DNA of 64,000 nucleotides, taken from the NCBI RefSeq assembly GCF_025499465.1, contig NZ_JAIMCA010000004.1, forward strand, positions 434,001 through 498,000, in the 5' to 3' direction. Position numbers and translations under genes: made by a program. The notes beneath the pieces were generated by a model. That model made no database searches. It had not been told where the DNA came from and saw only the letters and a list, made by a program, of their open reading frames with translations. This document shows, piece after piece, positions 8,233-19,210 of this stretch. The stretch comes from Allobosea sp. BH3 (GTDB lineage: Bacteria; Pseudomonadota; Alphaproteobacteria; Rhizobiales; Beijerinckiaceae). Within the stretch, counting starts at the first letter, position 1; the number at the start of each line of letters is the position of its first letter.

Positions 8233-8652
8233 TCAGCCCTCGGCCGGGCGGGGCACTGGCCGCGGCCGGCCCTCCTCGTCGATCGCGACGAAGGTGAAGG
8301 TGGCGTCGGTGACCTTCTCGTGCAGCGTCGTGCGAAAGCGTTTGGCCCAGGCCTCGACATGGATGCGCATCGAGGTCCGGCCGATCGACTCGATCTCCGT
8401 ATAGACGCTGAGCACGTCACCGACCTTGACCGGATGGATGAAGGTCATCGCCTCCACCGCGACGGTGACGACCCGCCCCTGCGCCCGATCGACGCCGGCG
8501 ATGCCGCCGGCCTGGTCCATCCGCGACATCACCCAGCCGCCGAAGATGTCGCCGTTGGCATTGGTATCGCCCGGCATGGCGGTGATGCGCACGGACAACT
8601 CGCCGCGCGGTTCCCCGCCATCCGCTTCGCTTCTCTCTGCAGCCTTGCTCAT
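8233..8652 (-). CDS. Acyl-CoA thioesterase, hotdog fold (YciA type)
   Basis: This 139-residue protein hydrolyses acyl-CoA thioesters. The hotdog signature is clear: ELSVRITAMPGDTNANGDIFGG with the catalytic Asp/Asn region, then a GG-WVMSRMDQAGG helix and the DVLSVYTEIESIGRTSM strand. Length fits the single-domain YciA/BACH group. The ATG at 8652 has AAGGGTG upstream; the longer open frame to 8811 runs through a dispersed repeat and is not used. It stands alone between a chemotaxis receptor and an MFS transporter on the same strand. Confidence 0.88.
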   Translation of the reverse strand: MSKAAERSEADGGEPRGELSVRITAMPGDTNANGDIFGGWVMSRMDQAGGIAGVDRAQGRVVTVAVEAMTFIHPVKVGDVLSVYTEIESIGRTSMRIHVEAWAKRFRTTLHEKVTDATFTFVAIDEEGRPRPVPRPAEG

Positions 8653-8680
8653 CGTCACCCTTCGGAATCGCCTGCCTGAC

Positions 8681-8726
8681 GCATTTTCGAGCGAAGCGGG
8701 CACCGGTTCGCGTGACGAAAATACGG
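8681..8726. repeat. Dispersed palindromic repeat, copy 1
   Basis: The element begins GCATTTTCGAGCGAAG, passes through CACCGGTTCGCGTGA and ends GAAAATAC, forming an imperfect hairpin. A near-identical copy is at 55788-55831. Copies of this type are common in intergenic regions of Rhizobiales. Confidence 0.7.
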
Positions 8727-8782
8727 CACGATAAAAGACTGGAGCATGTTCGCGAGTCAGGGAAACGCGGACATGCTCCGGA

Positions 8783-10051
8783 TCATGGCGTCGCGGCAGG
8801 GCCCGAGGCAAGCGCTACGGACGGCCGCGGGCGCGCCCGCAGCATCAGCCAGCAGACAATGGTCAGGTTGACGAAGTTCCAGGCGAGCCCGTGCAGGAAG
8901 GCGATCCGGTACGAGCCGAAATAGTCGAAGATCACACCCGAGAGATAACCGCCCGCCGCCATGCCCAGGATCGTCATCGACATGACGACGCCGATGCGCA
9001 TGCCCGCCTGTCGCGCCGGGAGGTATTCGCGGGTGATGACCGCATACATCGGCACGATGCCCCCCTGGAACAGGCCGAAGATTGCGCTGACGACGTAGAG
9101 CGACTGCAGCCCGTCGAACCAGAGATAGAGGAAAAGCGCCACGCCCTGCATCAGCGAGCCGATCGCCAGCGTCGCCGCACCGCCGATGCGGTCCGCGATG
9201 AAGCCGGATCCGATGCGGCTGACGATGCCCAGCGCCATCATCAGCGAGAGCATCTCCGCGCCGCGGGCGACGCCGTATCCCAGGTCCCCGCAATAGGCGA
9301 CGATATGGACCTGCGGCATCGCCATCGCGACGCAGCAGGCGAAGCCGGCAACGCAGAGCAGCAGCTGGAGCTGGCCTGCGCTCAGGCCGAGATCGCCCCG
9401 TGCGCCAGCGCTGCTGGCATCAGCCGCAGCCAATGTCGCGGCGGCCGGGCTGCGCCGGAAGAAGGGTGCGAGCGGCAGCATGATCGCCATCGCGACAATC
9501 CCGATGCCCACATGCGTCGCGCGCCAGCCATGGGTCGCGAGTCCCCAGGTGATGATCTGCGGCCAGACCACGCCGGCAAGATAGCTGCCGGAGGCGCCGA
9601 CGACGACCGCCAGCCCGCGATGGCGCCGGAACCAGTGCGACAGGTCGGAGATCAGCGGCGAGAAGCCGGCGCCGGTGCCAAGCCCGATCAACAGCCCATG
9701 CGCGAGCGCGAACTGCCAGAGCGACTGCGACATCGCGGCAGCGGCATAGCCCGCCCCGAGCAGCAGCCCGCCCGCCGCCACCGGCACCATCAGACCGTAG
9801 CGATCGGCGATGCGGCCCATGGCGATGTTGCCGACGCCATAGCCCAGCATGGCGAGGGTGTAGGGCAGCGAAGCGCCGGAGCGCAGCGTCTCGAACTCGC
9901 CCTGCATCGCGGGCAGCACGACCACGACGGACCACGAGCCAACGCAGGCCACGGTGCCAATCAGCAGCGCGACGGCCAGCCTCAGCCACGCATAAGGGGA
10001 ATCCGGTTCGTACCGACGCGCATGGGCGTCGTGGTGAGCGTCCTGGGGCAT
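8783..10051 (-). CDS. Major facilitator superfamily transporter
   Basis: This 422-residue membrane protein has about twelve hydrophobic segments. The first half includes the loop GRIADRYGL and a long GLLIGLGTGAGFSPLISDLSHW motif; the second half repeats the pattern with GFIADRIGG. This places it in the MFS, closest in feel to the oxalate/formate or CynX-like anion branch. A cytoplasmic Ala/Arg-rich linker separates the halves. The ATG at 10051 follows GAGGAAG. The substrate cannot be told from sequence, and neighbours give no hint. Confidence 0.88.
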   Translation of the reverse strand: MPQDAHHDAHARRYEPDSPYAWLRLAVALLIGTVACVGSWSVVVVLPAMQGEFETLRSGASLPYTLAMLGYGVGNIAMGRIADRYGLMVPVAAGGLLLGAGYAAAAMSQSLWQFALAHGLLIGLGTGAGFSPLISDLSHWFRRHRGLAVVVGASGSYLAGVVWPQIITWGLATHGWRATHVGIGIVAMAIMLPLAPFFRRSPAAATLAAADASSAGARGDLGLSAGQLQLLLCVAGFACCVAMAMPQVHIVAYCGDLGYGVARGAEMLSLMMALGIVSRIGSGFIADRIGGAATLAIGSLMQGVALFLYLWFDGLQSLYVVSAIFGLFQGGIVPMYAVITREYLPARQAGMRIGVVMSMTILGMAAGGYLSGVIFDYFGSYRIAFLHGLAWNFVNLTIVCWLMLRARPRPSVALASGPAATP

Positions 10052-10216
10052 GCTTCCTCGCCGGCCGCCTGAACTGCGGCTTCTGTCGCACGATTAGCAG
10101 CACGGACGAGGCGGGCAAGGCCGCGGGGAGCAGCCCTGCCCAGCGCGCCTGACAGGCGCGAATATCAGACAGGAGGCCGTTCCCGCTGTCGTGGAAACGA
10201 AGCCGCGCCCAACCGC

Positions 10217-10777
10217 TCAGGCCGCTTGCCGCTGATGCCGCCCTTCCTGGACTTCCTCGATGATCTTCGTGACGAAGGCCTTGAGGTCGTCGGGCTTGCG
10301 CGAGGTCACGATGCCCTTGTCATTGACGACCTCGCGATCCTCCCACTGCGCCCCGGCGTTCACCAGGTCCTGCCGTATGCTCGGCCAGGAGGTGAGCTTG
10401 CGGCCCTTGGCTATGCCGGTGTCGATCAGCAGCCAGGGGCCATGGCACACGGCCGCGACCACCTTGCCGCCGTCGTAGAAGGCCTTGATGAGCGCCAGCG
10501 CCTTGTCGTTTCCGCGCAGCGTGTCCGGATTCATCTGCCCGCCGGGCAGCACGATGGCATCGTAGTCGTCGGCCTTCACCTGATCGAGCGACCGGTCGAC
10601 CTTGACCGGGGTGCCCCAGTCCTTGTCCTTCCAGCCCTTGATCTCGCCGGCCTCGGGCGAGACGATCTCCACCGTGGCGCCGGCCTTCTTCAGTTCGGCA
10701 TGCGGCACGTCGAGCTCCGATTGTTCGAAGCCGTGCGTTGCGAGGATGAGAATCTTCTTTCCAGCCAGTTGGCTCAT
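10217..10777 (-). CDS. DJ-1/PfpI family protein
   Basis: This 186-residue protein belongs to the PfpI/YhbO branch of the class I glutamine-amidotransferase-like fold. It shows the nucleophile elbow AAVCHGPW with the active Cys followed by His, the upstream LPGGQMNPDTL loop, and the N-terminal Glu region HGFEQSE. Family members act as stress-related glyoxalase/deglycase-like enzymes or peptidases; the activity here is not certain. The ATG at 10777 has CAGGAG 6 nt upstream. It stands alone on the minus strand, 84 bp from the HlyU-like gene. Confidence 0.9.
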   Translation of the reverse strand: MSQLAGKKILILATHGFEQSELDVPHAELKKAGATVEIVSPEAGEIKGWKDKDWGTPVKVDRSLDQVKADDYDAIVLPGGQMNPDTLRGNDKALALIKAFYDGGKVVAAVCHGPWLLIDTGIAKGRKLTSWPSIRQDLVNAGAQWEDREVVNDKGIVTSRKPDDLKAFVTKIIEEVQEGRHQRQAA

Positions 10778-10861
10778 GGCGTTCTCCTGAACTTGCGGGA
10801 ATATGTTCAGGAAACCGCCGGAACGCGCCTGCGTTCCCGAGGCCAAAGGTCGCGGAGAGGC

Positions 10862-11149
10862 TCAGCCGAAGATCCGCTCGCCTTCCATGTCGACGATCTG
10901 TTGGCCCTTCAACAGCGTGAAATCGGCCGCCTCCGCCTGGCCGGGGAAGCGGTCGGCGCGCACGAAGCGATGGCTGCGCGTCTCGCCGTCGATCACCTTC
11001 TCGATCACGCCGCAGAGCTGGTATTGCCCGCCCTCCTGATAGGGCGTGGCATGGATGGTGAAGCCGTTGTGCTCGATGCTCTTGACCGGGCCGGCGGGCT
11101 TGTCCTCGGCGGCCTTGCGCCCGCCGAACAGGGATTTCAGGAAGGACAT
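10862..11149 (-). CDS. HlyU-family protein
   Basis: This 95-residue protein starts MSFLKSLFGG and contains the HlyU domain core (GFTIHATPYQEGGQYQLCG, then SHRFVRADRFPG and LLKGQQIVDMEGERIF). HlyU in Vibrio is a virulence regulator, but in alphaproteobacteria these proteins are small, widespread and of unknown role. The ATG at 11149 follows GAGGAGAACC; the open frame upstream is non-conserved. Confidence 0.82.
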   Translation of the reverse strand: MSFLKSLFGGRKAAEDKPAGPVKSIEHNGFTIHATPYQEGGQYQLCGVIEKVIDGETRSHRFVRADRFPGQAEAADFTLLKGQQIVDMEGERIFG

Positions 11150-11416
11150 GGGTTCTCCTCGCGGCCGGACCTGCGCTGCTGCCGGAGCAGTAGCCCCGCC
11201 CGCCGCCGCTGCCAAGCCGGCACGAAGACTGAAAGAGATCGCCGAACGGCGCATGGGTGCATGCGCCTGACGCCCTTGGCAGAAAAATCGCTCGTCACTA
11301 AGCAATCGCCATCGGGCTTCGTTCCCGTTCGTAAGCGTCTCACGTCAGGCAACGCATCCATCGGGCAGTAGCCGACAGGATGCGTCCAACGGCCTGCTCT
11401 TGCGAAAGCCAGCCCC

Positions 11417-11668
11417 ATGCCGCGCCCCGTCTTCCGCCGCCTGCCTCCCCGCTATGCCGGGCTGGTGATGCCCTTCATCCTCTCCGTGATGATGACCTTC
11501 GTCGTCTCGGCCATTTCGACCGTGAAGGCGCTCGGCCTCACCGCCGAGTTCCTGCAGACCTGGCCGAGTTCCTGGGCCCTGTCCTGGGCGGTCGCCTTCC
11601 CGACGCTGCTTCTGGTCCTGCCTCTCGTGCGGCGCCTCGTCGCGCTCATCGTCGCGCCGCCGGGCTGA
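11417..11668 (+). CDS. DUF2798 small membrane protein
   Basis: This 83-residue protein has two hydrophobic helices (about residues 15-36 and 50-75) joined by a short loop with the TVKALGLT-EFLQTWPSSW pattern typical of DUF2798. The function of the family is unknown. It converges with the yjbQ gene, the two stops being only 5 bp apart. Confidence 0.8.
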   Translation: MPRPVFRRLPPRYAGLVMPFILSVMMTFVVSAISTVKALGLTAEFLQTWPSSWALSWAVAFPTLLLVLPLVRRLVALIVAPPG

Positions 11669-11673
11669 GAGGC

Positions 11674-12099
11674 TTACGTAGAGAAGTGCAGCACGACCTC
11701 GCGCCGATGCGGCCGCTGGCGGTGCTCGAAGAGATAGATCCCCTGCCAGGTGCCGAGCGCGAGGCGCCCGCCCATGACCGGAACCGATAGCGAGACCGGC
11801 GTCAGCGCCGCCTTGATATGCGCCGGCATGTCGTCCGGCCCTTCGGCGCGGTGAACGAGATAGTCCATCGCCGGATCATCCGCGGAAGGCACGAGCCGGC
11901 GGAAAAACGCATGGAGATCCTGCTGGACGTCGGGATCGGCATTCTCCTGGATCAGCAGCGAGCATGAGGTGTGGCGCACGAACAGCGTCAGCAGGCCGCT
12001 CGGCTCGCCGGCAGCACGGATAAACGCCTGCGCCTGATCCGTGAATTCGTAGAGGCCCGGCCCCTTGGTCCCGATCGTGATGATGCTCTGTTGCGACAT
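11674..12099 (-). CDS. yjbQ: YjbQ family (UPF0047) secondary thiamine-phosphate synthase
   Basis: This 141-residue protein shows the UPF0047 signature: LFVRHTSCSLLIQENADPDVQQDL, then HIKAALTPVSLSVPVMGGRLALGTWQGIYLFEHR near the end. The His and Asp/Asn residues in these motifs are those proposed to bind metal. E. coli YjbQ has weak thiamine-phosphate synthase activity; the main role is unsettled. The start ATG at 12099 fits the family's short N-terminus; much longer frames upstream are spurious. Confidence 0.9.
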   Translation of the reverse strand: MSQQSIITIGTKGPGLYEFTDQAQAFIRAAGEPSGLLTLFVRHTSCSLLIQENADPDVQQDLHAFFRRLVPSADDPAMDYLVHRAEGPDDMPAHIKAALTPVSLSVPVMGGRLALGTWQGIYLFEHRQRPHRREVVLHFST

Positions 12100-12166
12100 C
12101 GCGCCAGCAAGCCCTCGCCCGGCGGCGAGATCAAGGCCGGCCTCGCGCGAAGCGGCGCGGCCGGCG

Positions 12167-12727
12167 TCAGCGTGCCTGCCAGAAATAAAGCTGGCCTGAA
12201 TGGGTGTTGCCGGCGAGCCGCTGCTCCTGCGCGACGACGTTGGTGCCGTCGAACAGGTCCCAATGGTCCCCATTGGTCCATTGGAAGAACAGGAAGGAAA
12301 ACGTCTTGTCGCCGGTCGTCTGGTAGCAGTTCTCCAGATAGAGCACGCCCCTGCGACCCAGCACCTCGGGAGTGACGTCCTTGCAGACCCCCTCGATATC
12401 AGGGTCGCCATAAACGCGCCGGACGCGCGGCAGCAGTTCCGACGCGCGGATGAAGAGCAGCTTGCTCAGCCCTCGCAACGGGCCCCCGGAGCCGGGCAGC
12501 ACGCCGGGCTGTGGCCCACCCGCCAGATCTGTCGCACGGCCGAACGATGTCGCAACCGCTCCGGACATGATGGTCTTGATCGTCGCATCGTCCCCTGACG
12601 GGGTTATCTGCAGCGTATAGCCCATGCAGATGGCACAGCGATTGGTGGCGTCGCCGATAGCGTTCTTCGCCCAGGGACGGACCTTGGCAAAGCGATCCTG
12701 CAGCGTGTCATAGGTGAATGGCAGCAT
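12167..12727 (-). CDS. Tae4-like amidase (NlpC/P60-type), orphan
   Basis: This 186-residue protein resembles Tae4 type VI secretion amidases, which cut peptidoglycan stem peptides. The N-terminal FTYDTLQDRFAKVRP region leads to NRCAICMGYTLQ with the probable nucleophile Cys31; near the end GVLYLENCYQ precedes NGDHWDLFDG with the probable catalytic His155 and Asp157. The usual motif reads CAIRMS, so the Arg is replaced by Cys here. The ATG at 12727 has a strong AGGAGG. There is no signal peptide, no neighbouring Tai4-like immunity gene and no type VI gene in the window. The family call is from motif memory and is moderate. Confidence 0.55.
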   Translation of the reverse strand: MLPFTYDTLQDRFAKVRPWAKNAIGDATNRCAICMGYTLQITPSGDDATIKTIMSGAVATSFGRATDLAGGPQPGVLPGSGGPLRGLSKLLFIRASELLPRVRRVYGDPDIEGVCKDVTPEVLGRRGVLYLENCYQTTGDKTFSFLFFQWTNGDHWDLFDGTNVVAQEQRLAGNTHSGQLYFWQAR

Positions 12728-12870
12728 GGGCAACCTCCTGGAGCGGAAGTGTTGGTCCCGATGATAGGCACCTGCCCGCTCGTCGAGTTGCCGCACACTG
12801 ACCAGCTGCCGGCGCAGCAGCATCCTTCGTTCATATGAGAACGACATGGCAGCCTCTCTTGGGAGACGCC

Positions 12871-12909
12871 AAAGAAAAGGCCCGCCTCCGCAGCATGGAA
12901 GCAGGCCTT
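12871..12909 (-). terminator. Probable terminator after rpoD
   Basis: On the minus strand AAGGCC (12909-12904) pairs with GGCCTT (12882-12877) around a 21-nt, partly pairing loop and is followed by TTTTCTTT. It lies about 40 bp past the rpoD stop. Confidence 0.45.
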
Positions 12910-12948
12910 GTTCAAGGGCGGCTGGAGCCGGCGCAGGTCTTTGAAAGC

Positions 12949-14967
<2,019 letters not shown>

Positions 14968-15161
14968 TCAGCGCTCCGCACTTGCGCCGGCCATGACGAG
15001 ACAGTCATGCACCGACGCATAAAGGGGCGGCGCGACCGCAGGCCCGGCGCGCTCACCCATCCAAATCATCTCATGCAGATGGCACCGAACGTCGTTGACG
15101 AATCGTGAACCACCCGACAGCTTGCGCGCAATCGAACGGGCGTCCGCCATTCCCTGGGTTA

Positions 15162-17057
15162 TCAATCCTCGGACGTGGCCTGCGTGCCGTCGATAGTATC
15201 GAGGCGGGCCTTCACGTCCTTGATCCAGGCGAAATTGGCTTCGGTCGCATCGTCAGCCAATGCGCGCTCGGCTGCTCTCAACTCGCTATTTAGCGTTCGC
15301 GCGCGATGATGCAAGACGATGGCCTGATGAATCGAGTCAAAAACCGATTCTGGATCAGCATCTTGCGCCAGCTTGCGCCGCTCGGCCGGCCCCGTGACCG
15401 CCATCAACTGGTTCTGCGCCTCCTTCACCCGCGGCTGAACGAGGCGATTCGACAGCGCTTCGCGGTCGAGCGTGTCCTCGACCGCATCGAGCAGCGCCTG
15501 GCGGAAGCGCTCCGCTGCCGGCCCGTCGAGCGATAGCTCCGCGATCTCGTCGGCACAGCGCAGCAGAAGTTCGGGATGGCTCGCCAGCGCCAGCAGGATG
15601 AAGGCCTCGCGCTGGTCCTCGCCGCGCAGCCGCGCCACGAGCCGCGACTGGGTCAGCGCGCTTGACGCCTTGAGAGGCCCCGCGAGCCAGGCCGGCACCG
15701 ATCGCCCGCCGCGGAAATTGCCCCCGCCGCCGCGACCACGCTGGAAGTTCCCCGCCCCGCCACCGCGTTCAGGCCGCGCCGGCGCGGTGCTGGCGAAGAG
15801 CTGCGCCAACCGCTCGTCCATCTCGCGCCTGTAATGCTTGCGGGTGGTTTCGTCGCGGATCTGCGAGAGCGGCTCCTTGAGGCGCCGCTCGAAGGCGGCC
15901 CGGCGCTCCGGCGTATCGAGCGGCCCGGCCTCGACCTCGCGCTGCCAGAGCATATCGACCAGCGGCCGCGCCGCAGTCAGCACTTCCGCGATGGCCTGCC
16001 GCCCGCCAGAGCGGGCAAGATCGTCCGGGTCCTGCCCGTCCGGCAGGAGCGCGAAGGAGAGCGACTTTCCCGGTTCCAGCAGCGGCAGCGCCAGATCGAT
16101 GGCGCGGCTCGCCGCCTTGCGCCCCGCCTTGTCGCCGTCGAGGCAGATCACCGGCTCGTCCGCCATCCGCCAGAGCAGGCCGAGCTGGTCCTCCGTCAGC
16201 GCCGTGCCCAGCGGCGCCACCGTCTGCGGGAAGCCGGAGAGCGACATGGCGATGACGTCGACATAGCCCTCGACCACGATGACCTGGCTCGTGTCATGCG
16301 CCGCCTTGCGGGCGTTGTGGTGGTTGAAGAGCAGGTGGCCCTTGTGGAAGAGCGGCGTCTCCGGCGAGTTGAGGTACTTCGCCGCCACCTCTGAACTCAT
16401 CGCCCGCCCGCCGAAGGCGACGACACGCCCGCGCACATCGTGGATCGGGAACATGATCCGGTCGCGGAAACGGTCATAGGGCACGGCGATGTCCTCGCCA
16501 TGAACCAGCAGCCCCGTCTCCGTCATCAACTCCGAAGGCACGCCCTTGCCCGCCAAAAAGTCACGCAGCGCGAAGCGGTCGGCCGGGCCGTAGCCGAGGC
16601 GGAAGCGCGTGCGCGCCTCGCCGTCGAGGCCGCGCGAGGCGAGATAGCGCCGCGCCGAACCGCCACGATCCCCCATCAGCTCGGCCTCGAAGAAACGCGC
16701 GGCAAGCTCCATGACGTCGTGCAGCCCCTTGCGCTTCTCCTCCTGGACCTGCGCCTCCTGCGTGATCTTCGGCAGCGTCACCCCGGCCTCGGCCGCAAGC
16801 TTCTCCACCGCCTCGGGGAAGGAGAGCCCCTCGGTTTCCATCACGAACTTGAAGATGTCGCCGTTCTTGCCCGATGAGAAATCGAAGAACGAGGCCTTCT
16901 GGTCGTTGACGAAGAAGGAGGGCGTCTTCTCGGCGTTGAAAGGCGAGAGCCCCTTCCATTCCCGCCCCGCCTTCTGCAAGCGCACGCGCTTGCCCACGAC
17001 CGCCGAGACAGGCAGCCGCGCCTTGATCTCCTCAAGGACGGAGGGCGGGAATTTCAT
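15162..17057 (-). CDS. dnaG: DNA primase DnaG
   Basis: This 631-residue protein makes RNA primers at the replication fork. The N-terminal domain (1-100) keeps the fold motif KGLSPFNAEKTPSF but the usual zinc ligands are replaced: the first Cys and His read Ser and Asn, and the second pair region reads FFDFSSGKNG. The RNA-polymerase core has the Toprim motifs (VVEGYVDVIAM, CLDGDKAGRKAA). A Gly/Arg-rich linker near 425-445 precedes the C-terminal DnaB-binding domain. It is upstream of rpoD on the same strand. Confidence 0.97.
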   Translation of the reverse strand: MKFPPSVLEEIKARLPVSAVVGKRVRLQKAGREWKGLSPFNAEKTPSFFVNDQKASFFDFSSGKNGDIFKFVMETEGLSFPEAVEKLAAEAGVTLPKITQEAQVQEEKRKGLHDVMELAARFFEAELMGDRGGSARRYLASRGLDGEARTRFRLGYGPADRFALRDFLAGKGVPSELMTETGLLVHGEDIAVPYDRFRDRIMFPIHDVRGRVVAFGGRAMSSEVAAKYLNSPETPLFHKGHLLFNHHNARKAAHDTSQVIVVEGYVDVIAMSLSGFPQTVAPLGTALTEDQLGLLWRMADEPVICLDGDKAGRKAASRAIDLALPLLEPGKSLSFALLPDGQDPDDLARSGGRQAIAEVLTAARPLVDMLWQREVEAGPLDTPERRAAFERRLKEPLSQIRDETTRKHYRREMDERLAQLFASTAPARPERGGGAGNFQRGRGGGGNFRGGRSVPAWLAGPLKASSALTQSRLVARLRGEDQREAFILLALASHPELLLRCADEIAELSLDGPAAERFRQALLDAVEDTLDREALSNRLVQPRVKEAQNQLMAVTGPAERRKLAQDADPESVFDSIHQAIVLHHRARTLNSELRAAERALADDATEANFAWIKDVKARLDTIDGTQATSED

Positions 17058-17165
17058 CGGTCTTATGTGATCCTACAACGGACGAAAGCCAACCACCGAT
17101 CGCATCGGCGGCTGGCTTGCTCCCGTGATTCACAGAGATGGCAGCTCGCTTCGCCCCGGCAGGGC

Positions 17166-17627
17166 TCAGCCGCCGAGCGCCGCCTTCACCATCGGGCTGA
17201 CCTTGCCGAAATCCATCTGGCCGGCATAAGCGGCGCGCAAGCTGCCGATGACCTTGCCCATGTCCTTGACGGCGCTCGCGCCGGTCTCGGCGATGGCGGC
17301 GTCGATCGCGGCCTTCACCTCGTCGTCCGACATCTGCTTGGGCAGGTAGGACGAGATCACCGCGACCTCGACGCGCTCGCCTTCGGCGAGTTCGGGGCGG
17401 TTGTTCGCATCGTAGATCGCGATCGATTCCTGGCGCTGCTTGATCATCTTCTGCAGCACGCCGAGGATCTCGTCGGCCGTGGCCTCGCCCTTGCCGGCGC
17501 CGCGGGCCTCGATGTCCTTATCCTTCAGCGCGGCGCTGATCAGGCGGATCGCCGCGACCTTGGCCTTCTCGCCGGCCTTCATCGCTTCCTTCATGTCGGC
17601 CGTGAAGCGCTCGCGCAGGCTCGTCAT
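17166..17627 (-). CDS. GatB/YqeY domain protein
   Basis: This 153-residue protein is a stand-alone YqeY domain: LRERFTADMKEAMKAGEKAKVAAIRLI at the start and LPKQMSDDEVKAAIDAAIAE, KDMGKVIGSL in the middle. The domain resembles the tRNA-binding tail of GatB, the Asp/Glu-tRNA amidotransferase subunit, but the free protein's role is unclear. It is divergent from carA and lies upstream of dnaG on the same strand, a common order in alphaproteobacteria. Confidence 0.92.
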   Translation of the reverse strand: MTSLRERFTADMKEAMKAGEKAKVAAIRLISAALKDKDIEARGAGKGEATADEILGVLQKMIKQRQESIAIYDANNRPELAEGERVEVAVISSYLPKQMSDDEVKAAIDAAIAETGASAVKDMGKVIGSLRAAYAGQMDFGKVSPMVKAALGG

Positions 17628-17794
17628 CGTGGTCGTCCTTTTCTCTTGCTCATTTATCCAGCGTGGCTTGCGCCTGCCTCGATTGACGGGCAGCGCCCGC
17701 CTCTTTAAGGCTCGCGTTCCAGACCGGTGGAGCGAAATTTAGTGCCCCGCCCCGCATGAATGCCGCTCGAAGCGGCCTGGACCGAGACATAGAC

Positions 17795-19003
17795 ATGACC
17801 GCTCCCGAAGGAAACCCCGCCGAAACCGGCTGGACCGAACCGCGCGCGACCGCGCTCCTCGTGCTCGCCGACGGCACGGTGCTGGAAGGCTTCGGCCTCG
17901 GCGCCGTGGGCGAGGCGCCGGGGGAGGTCTGCTTCAACACGGCAATGACCGGCTATCAGGAAATCCTGACCGACCCGTCCTATGCCGGGCAGATCATCAC
18001 CTTCACCTTCCCGCATGTCGGCAATGTCGGCGTGAACGAGGAGGACACCGAGACGGTGAACGCCGCCGCCTCGTCCGGCGTGCGCGGCTGCGTGCTCCAC
18101 GCCGCCATCACCGAGCCCTCGAACTGGCGCTCGGCCAAGCATTTCGACGCCTGGCTCAAGGCCCGCAACATCGTCGGCATCTGCGGCATCGACACCCGCG
18201 CGCTGACCGCGTTGATCCGCGACAAGGGCATGCCGAACGCCATGCTCGCCCACAACCCGGACGGCGTCTTCGACATCGAGCGGCTGAAGAGGGAGGCCGC
18301 CGGGCTGCCCGACATGGCCGGTCTCGACCTCGTCCCGCTCGTCACCTCCGCCCAGCGCTATGACTGGGACGAGACGCCCTGGGTCTGGCCGGCCGGTTAC
18401 GGCAAGCGCGAGAGCGCGAGCTACAAGGTCGTCGCCATCGACTACGGCGTGAAGCGCAACATCCTGCGTCTCCTCGCCAAGGCCGGCTGCGACGTCACCG
18501 TCGTCCCCTCGACCACCACTGCCGCGGACATCATGGCGCTCAAGCCCGACGGCGTCTTCCTTTCGAACGGCCCGGGCGACCCGGCCGCGACCGGCCAATA
18601 TGCCGTGCCGGTCATCAAGGAGCTTCTGGACCGGAAGGTGCCGACCTTCGGCATCTGCCTCGGCCACCAGATGATGGCGCTCGCCATCGGCGGCCAGACC
18701 ATGAAGATGAAGCAGGGCCACCACGGCGCCAACCATCCGGTGCAGGACAAGACCACCGGCAAGGTCGAGATCGTCTCGATGAACCATGGCTTCGCGGTCG
18801 ATCCGGCCAGCCTGCCGGCGAATGCCGTCGAGACCCATGTCTCGCTCTTTGACGGCTCGAACAGCGGCATCGCGCTCACCGACCGCCCGGCCTTCAGCGT
18901 CCAGCACCACCCGGAAGCCTCTCCCGGCCCGCAGGACAGCCACTACCTCTTCAACCGCTTCGTCGAGCTGATGGCGGCCGAGAAGAGCAAGCAGGCGGCC
19001 TGA
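17795..19003 (+). CDS. carA: Carbamoyl-phosphate synthase small subunit CarA
   Basis: This 402-residue subunit releases ammonia from glutamine for carbamoyl phosphate made by CarB (arginine and pyrimidine pathways). The N-terminal domain has NTAMTGYQEILTDPSY; the C-terminal class I amidotransferase domain shows SNGPGDP, the nucleophile elbow GICLGHQ and HHPEASPGP with catalytic His and Glu. The ATG at 17795 is preferred for length; an earlier ATG at 17756 would add 13 residues and has no better ribosome site. The partner carB lies 13.6 kb away on the same strand rather than adjacent. Confidence 0.97.
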   Translation: MTAPEGNPAETGWTEPRATALLVLADGTVLEGFGLGAVGEAPGEVCFNTAMTGYQEILTDPSYAGQIITFTFPHVGNVGVNEEDTETVNAAASSGVRGCVLHAAITEPSNWRSAKHFDAWLKARNIVGICGIDTRALTALIRDKGMPNAMLAHNPDGVFDIERLKREAAGLPDMAGLDLVPLVTSAQRYDWDETPWVWPAGYGKRESASYKVVAIDYGVKRNILRLLAKAGCDVTVVPSTTTAADIMALKPDGVFLSNGPGDPAATGQYAVPVIKELLDRKVPTFGICLGHQMMALAIGGQTMKMKQGHHGANHPVQDKTTGKVEIVSMNHGFAVDPASLPANAVETHVSLFDGSNSGIALTDRPAFSVQHHPEASPGPQDSHYLFNRFVELMAAEKSKQAA

Positions 19004-19210
19004 TAGCGCGTTTCGCTCTGCGCGGCGGCAAGTCGTTTGACTTCGCCGCCACGGGAAGCTTTAAGCACGTCATGACCAGCCTGATGGCCTCGTTCCGCAG
19101 CTATTACGCCCCGTCCTCATAAAGGCGGTGGCATTCCCATGTTCAACCGCCGCGATGGCGGTTGAAATCAGGCTCTCCCCCGACATCGCGGCCCTCACAG
19201 GACCAAAGCG

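Noticed and set aside
5462..8404. A 980-residue open frame on the plus strand
   Set aside because: It lies opposite the chemotaxis receptor and thioesterase genes, has low-complexity Arg/Gly/Ala content and no domain; it is a shadow caused by high GC.
11150..11416. A possible riboswitch or RNA between the HlyU-like and DUF2798 genes
   Set aside because: No conserved stem arrangement or known motif could be recognised.
17705..18943. A 412-residue minus-strand open frame opposite carA
   Set aside because: Shadow of carA; His/Asp/Arg-rich with no motif.
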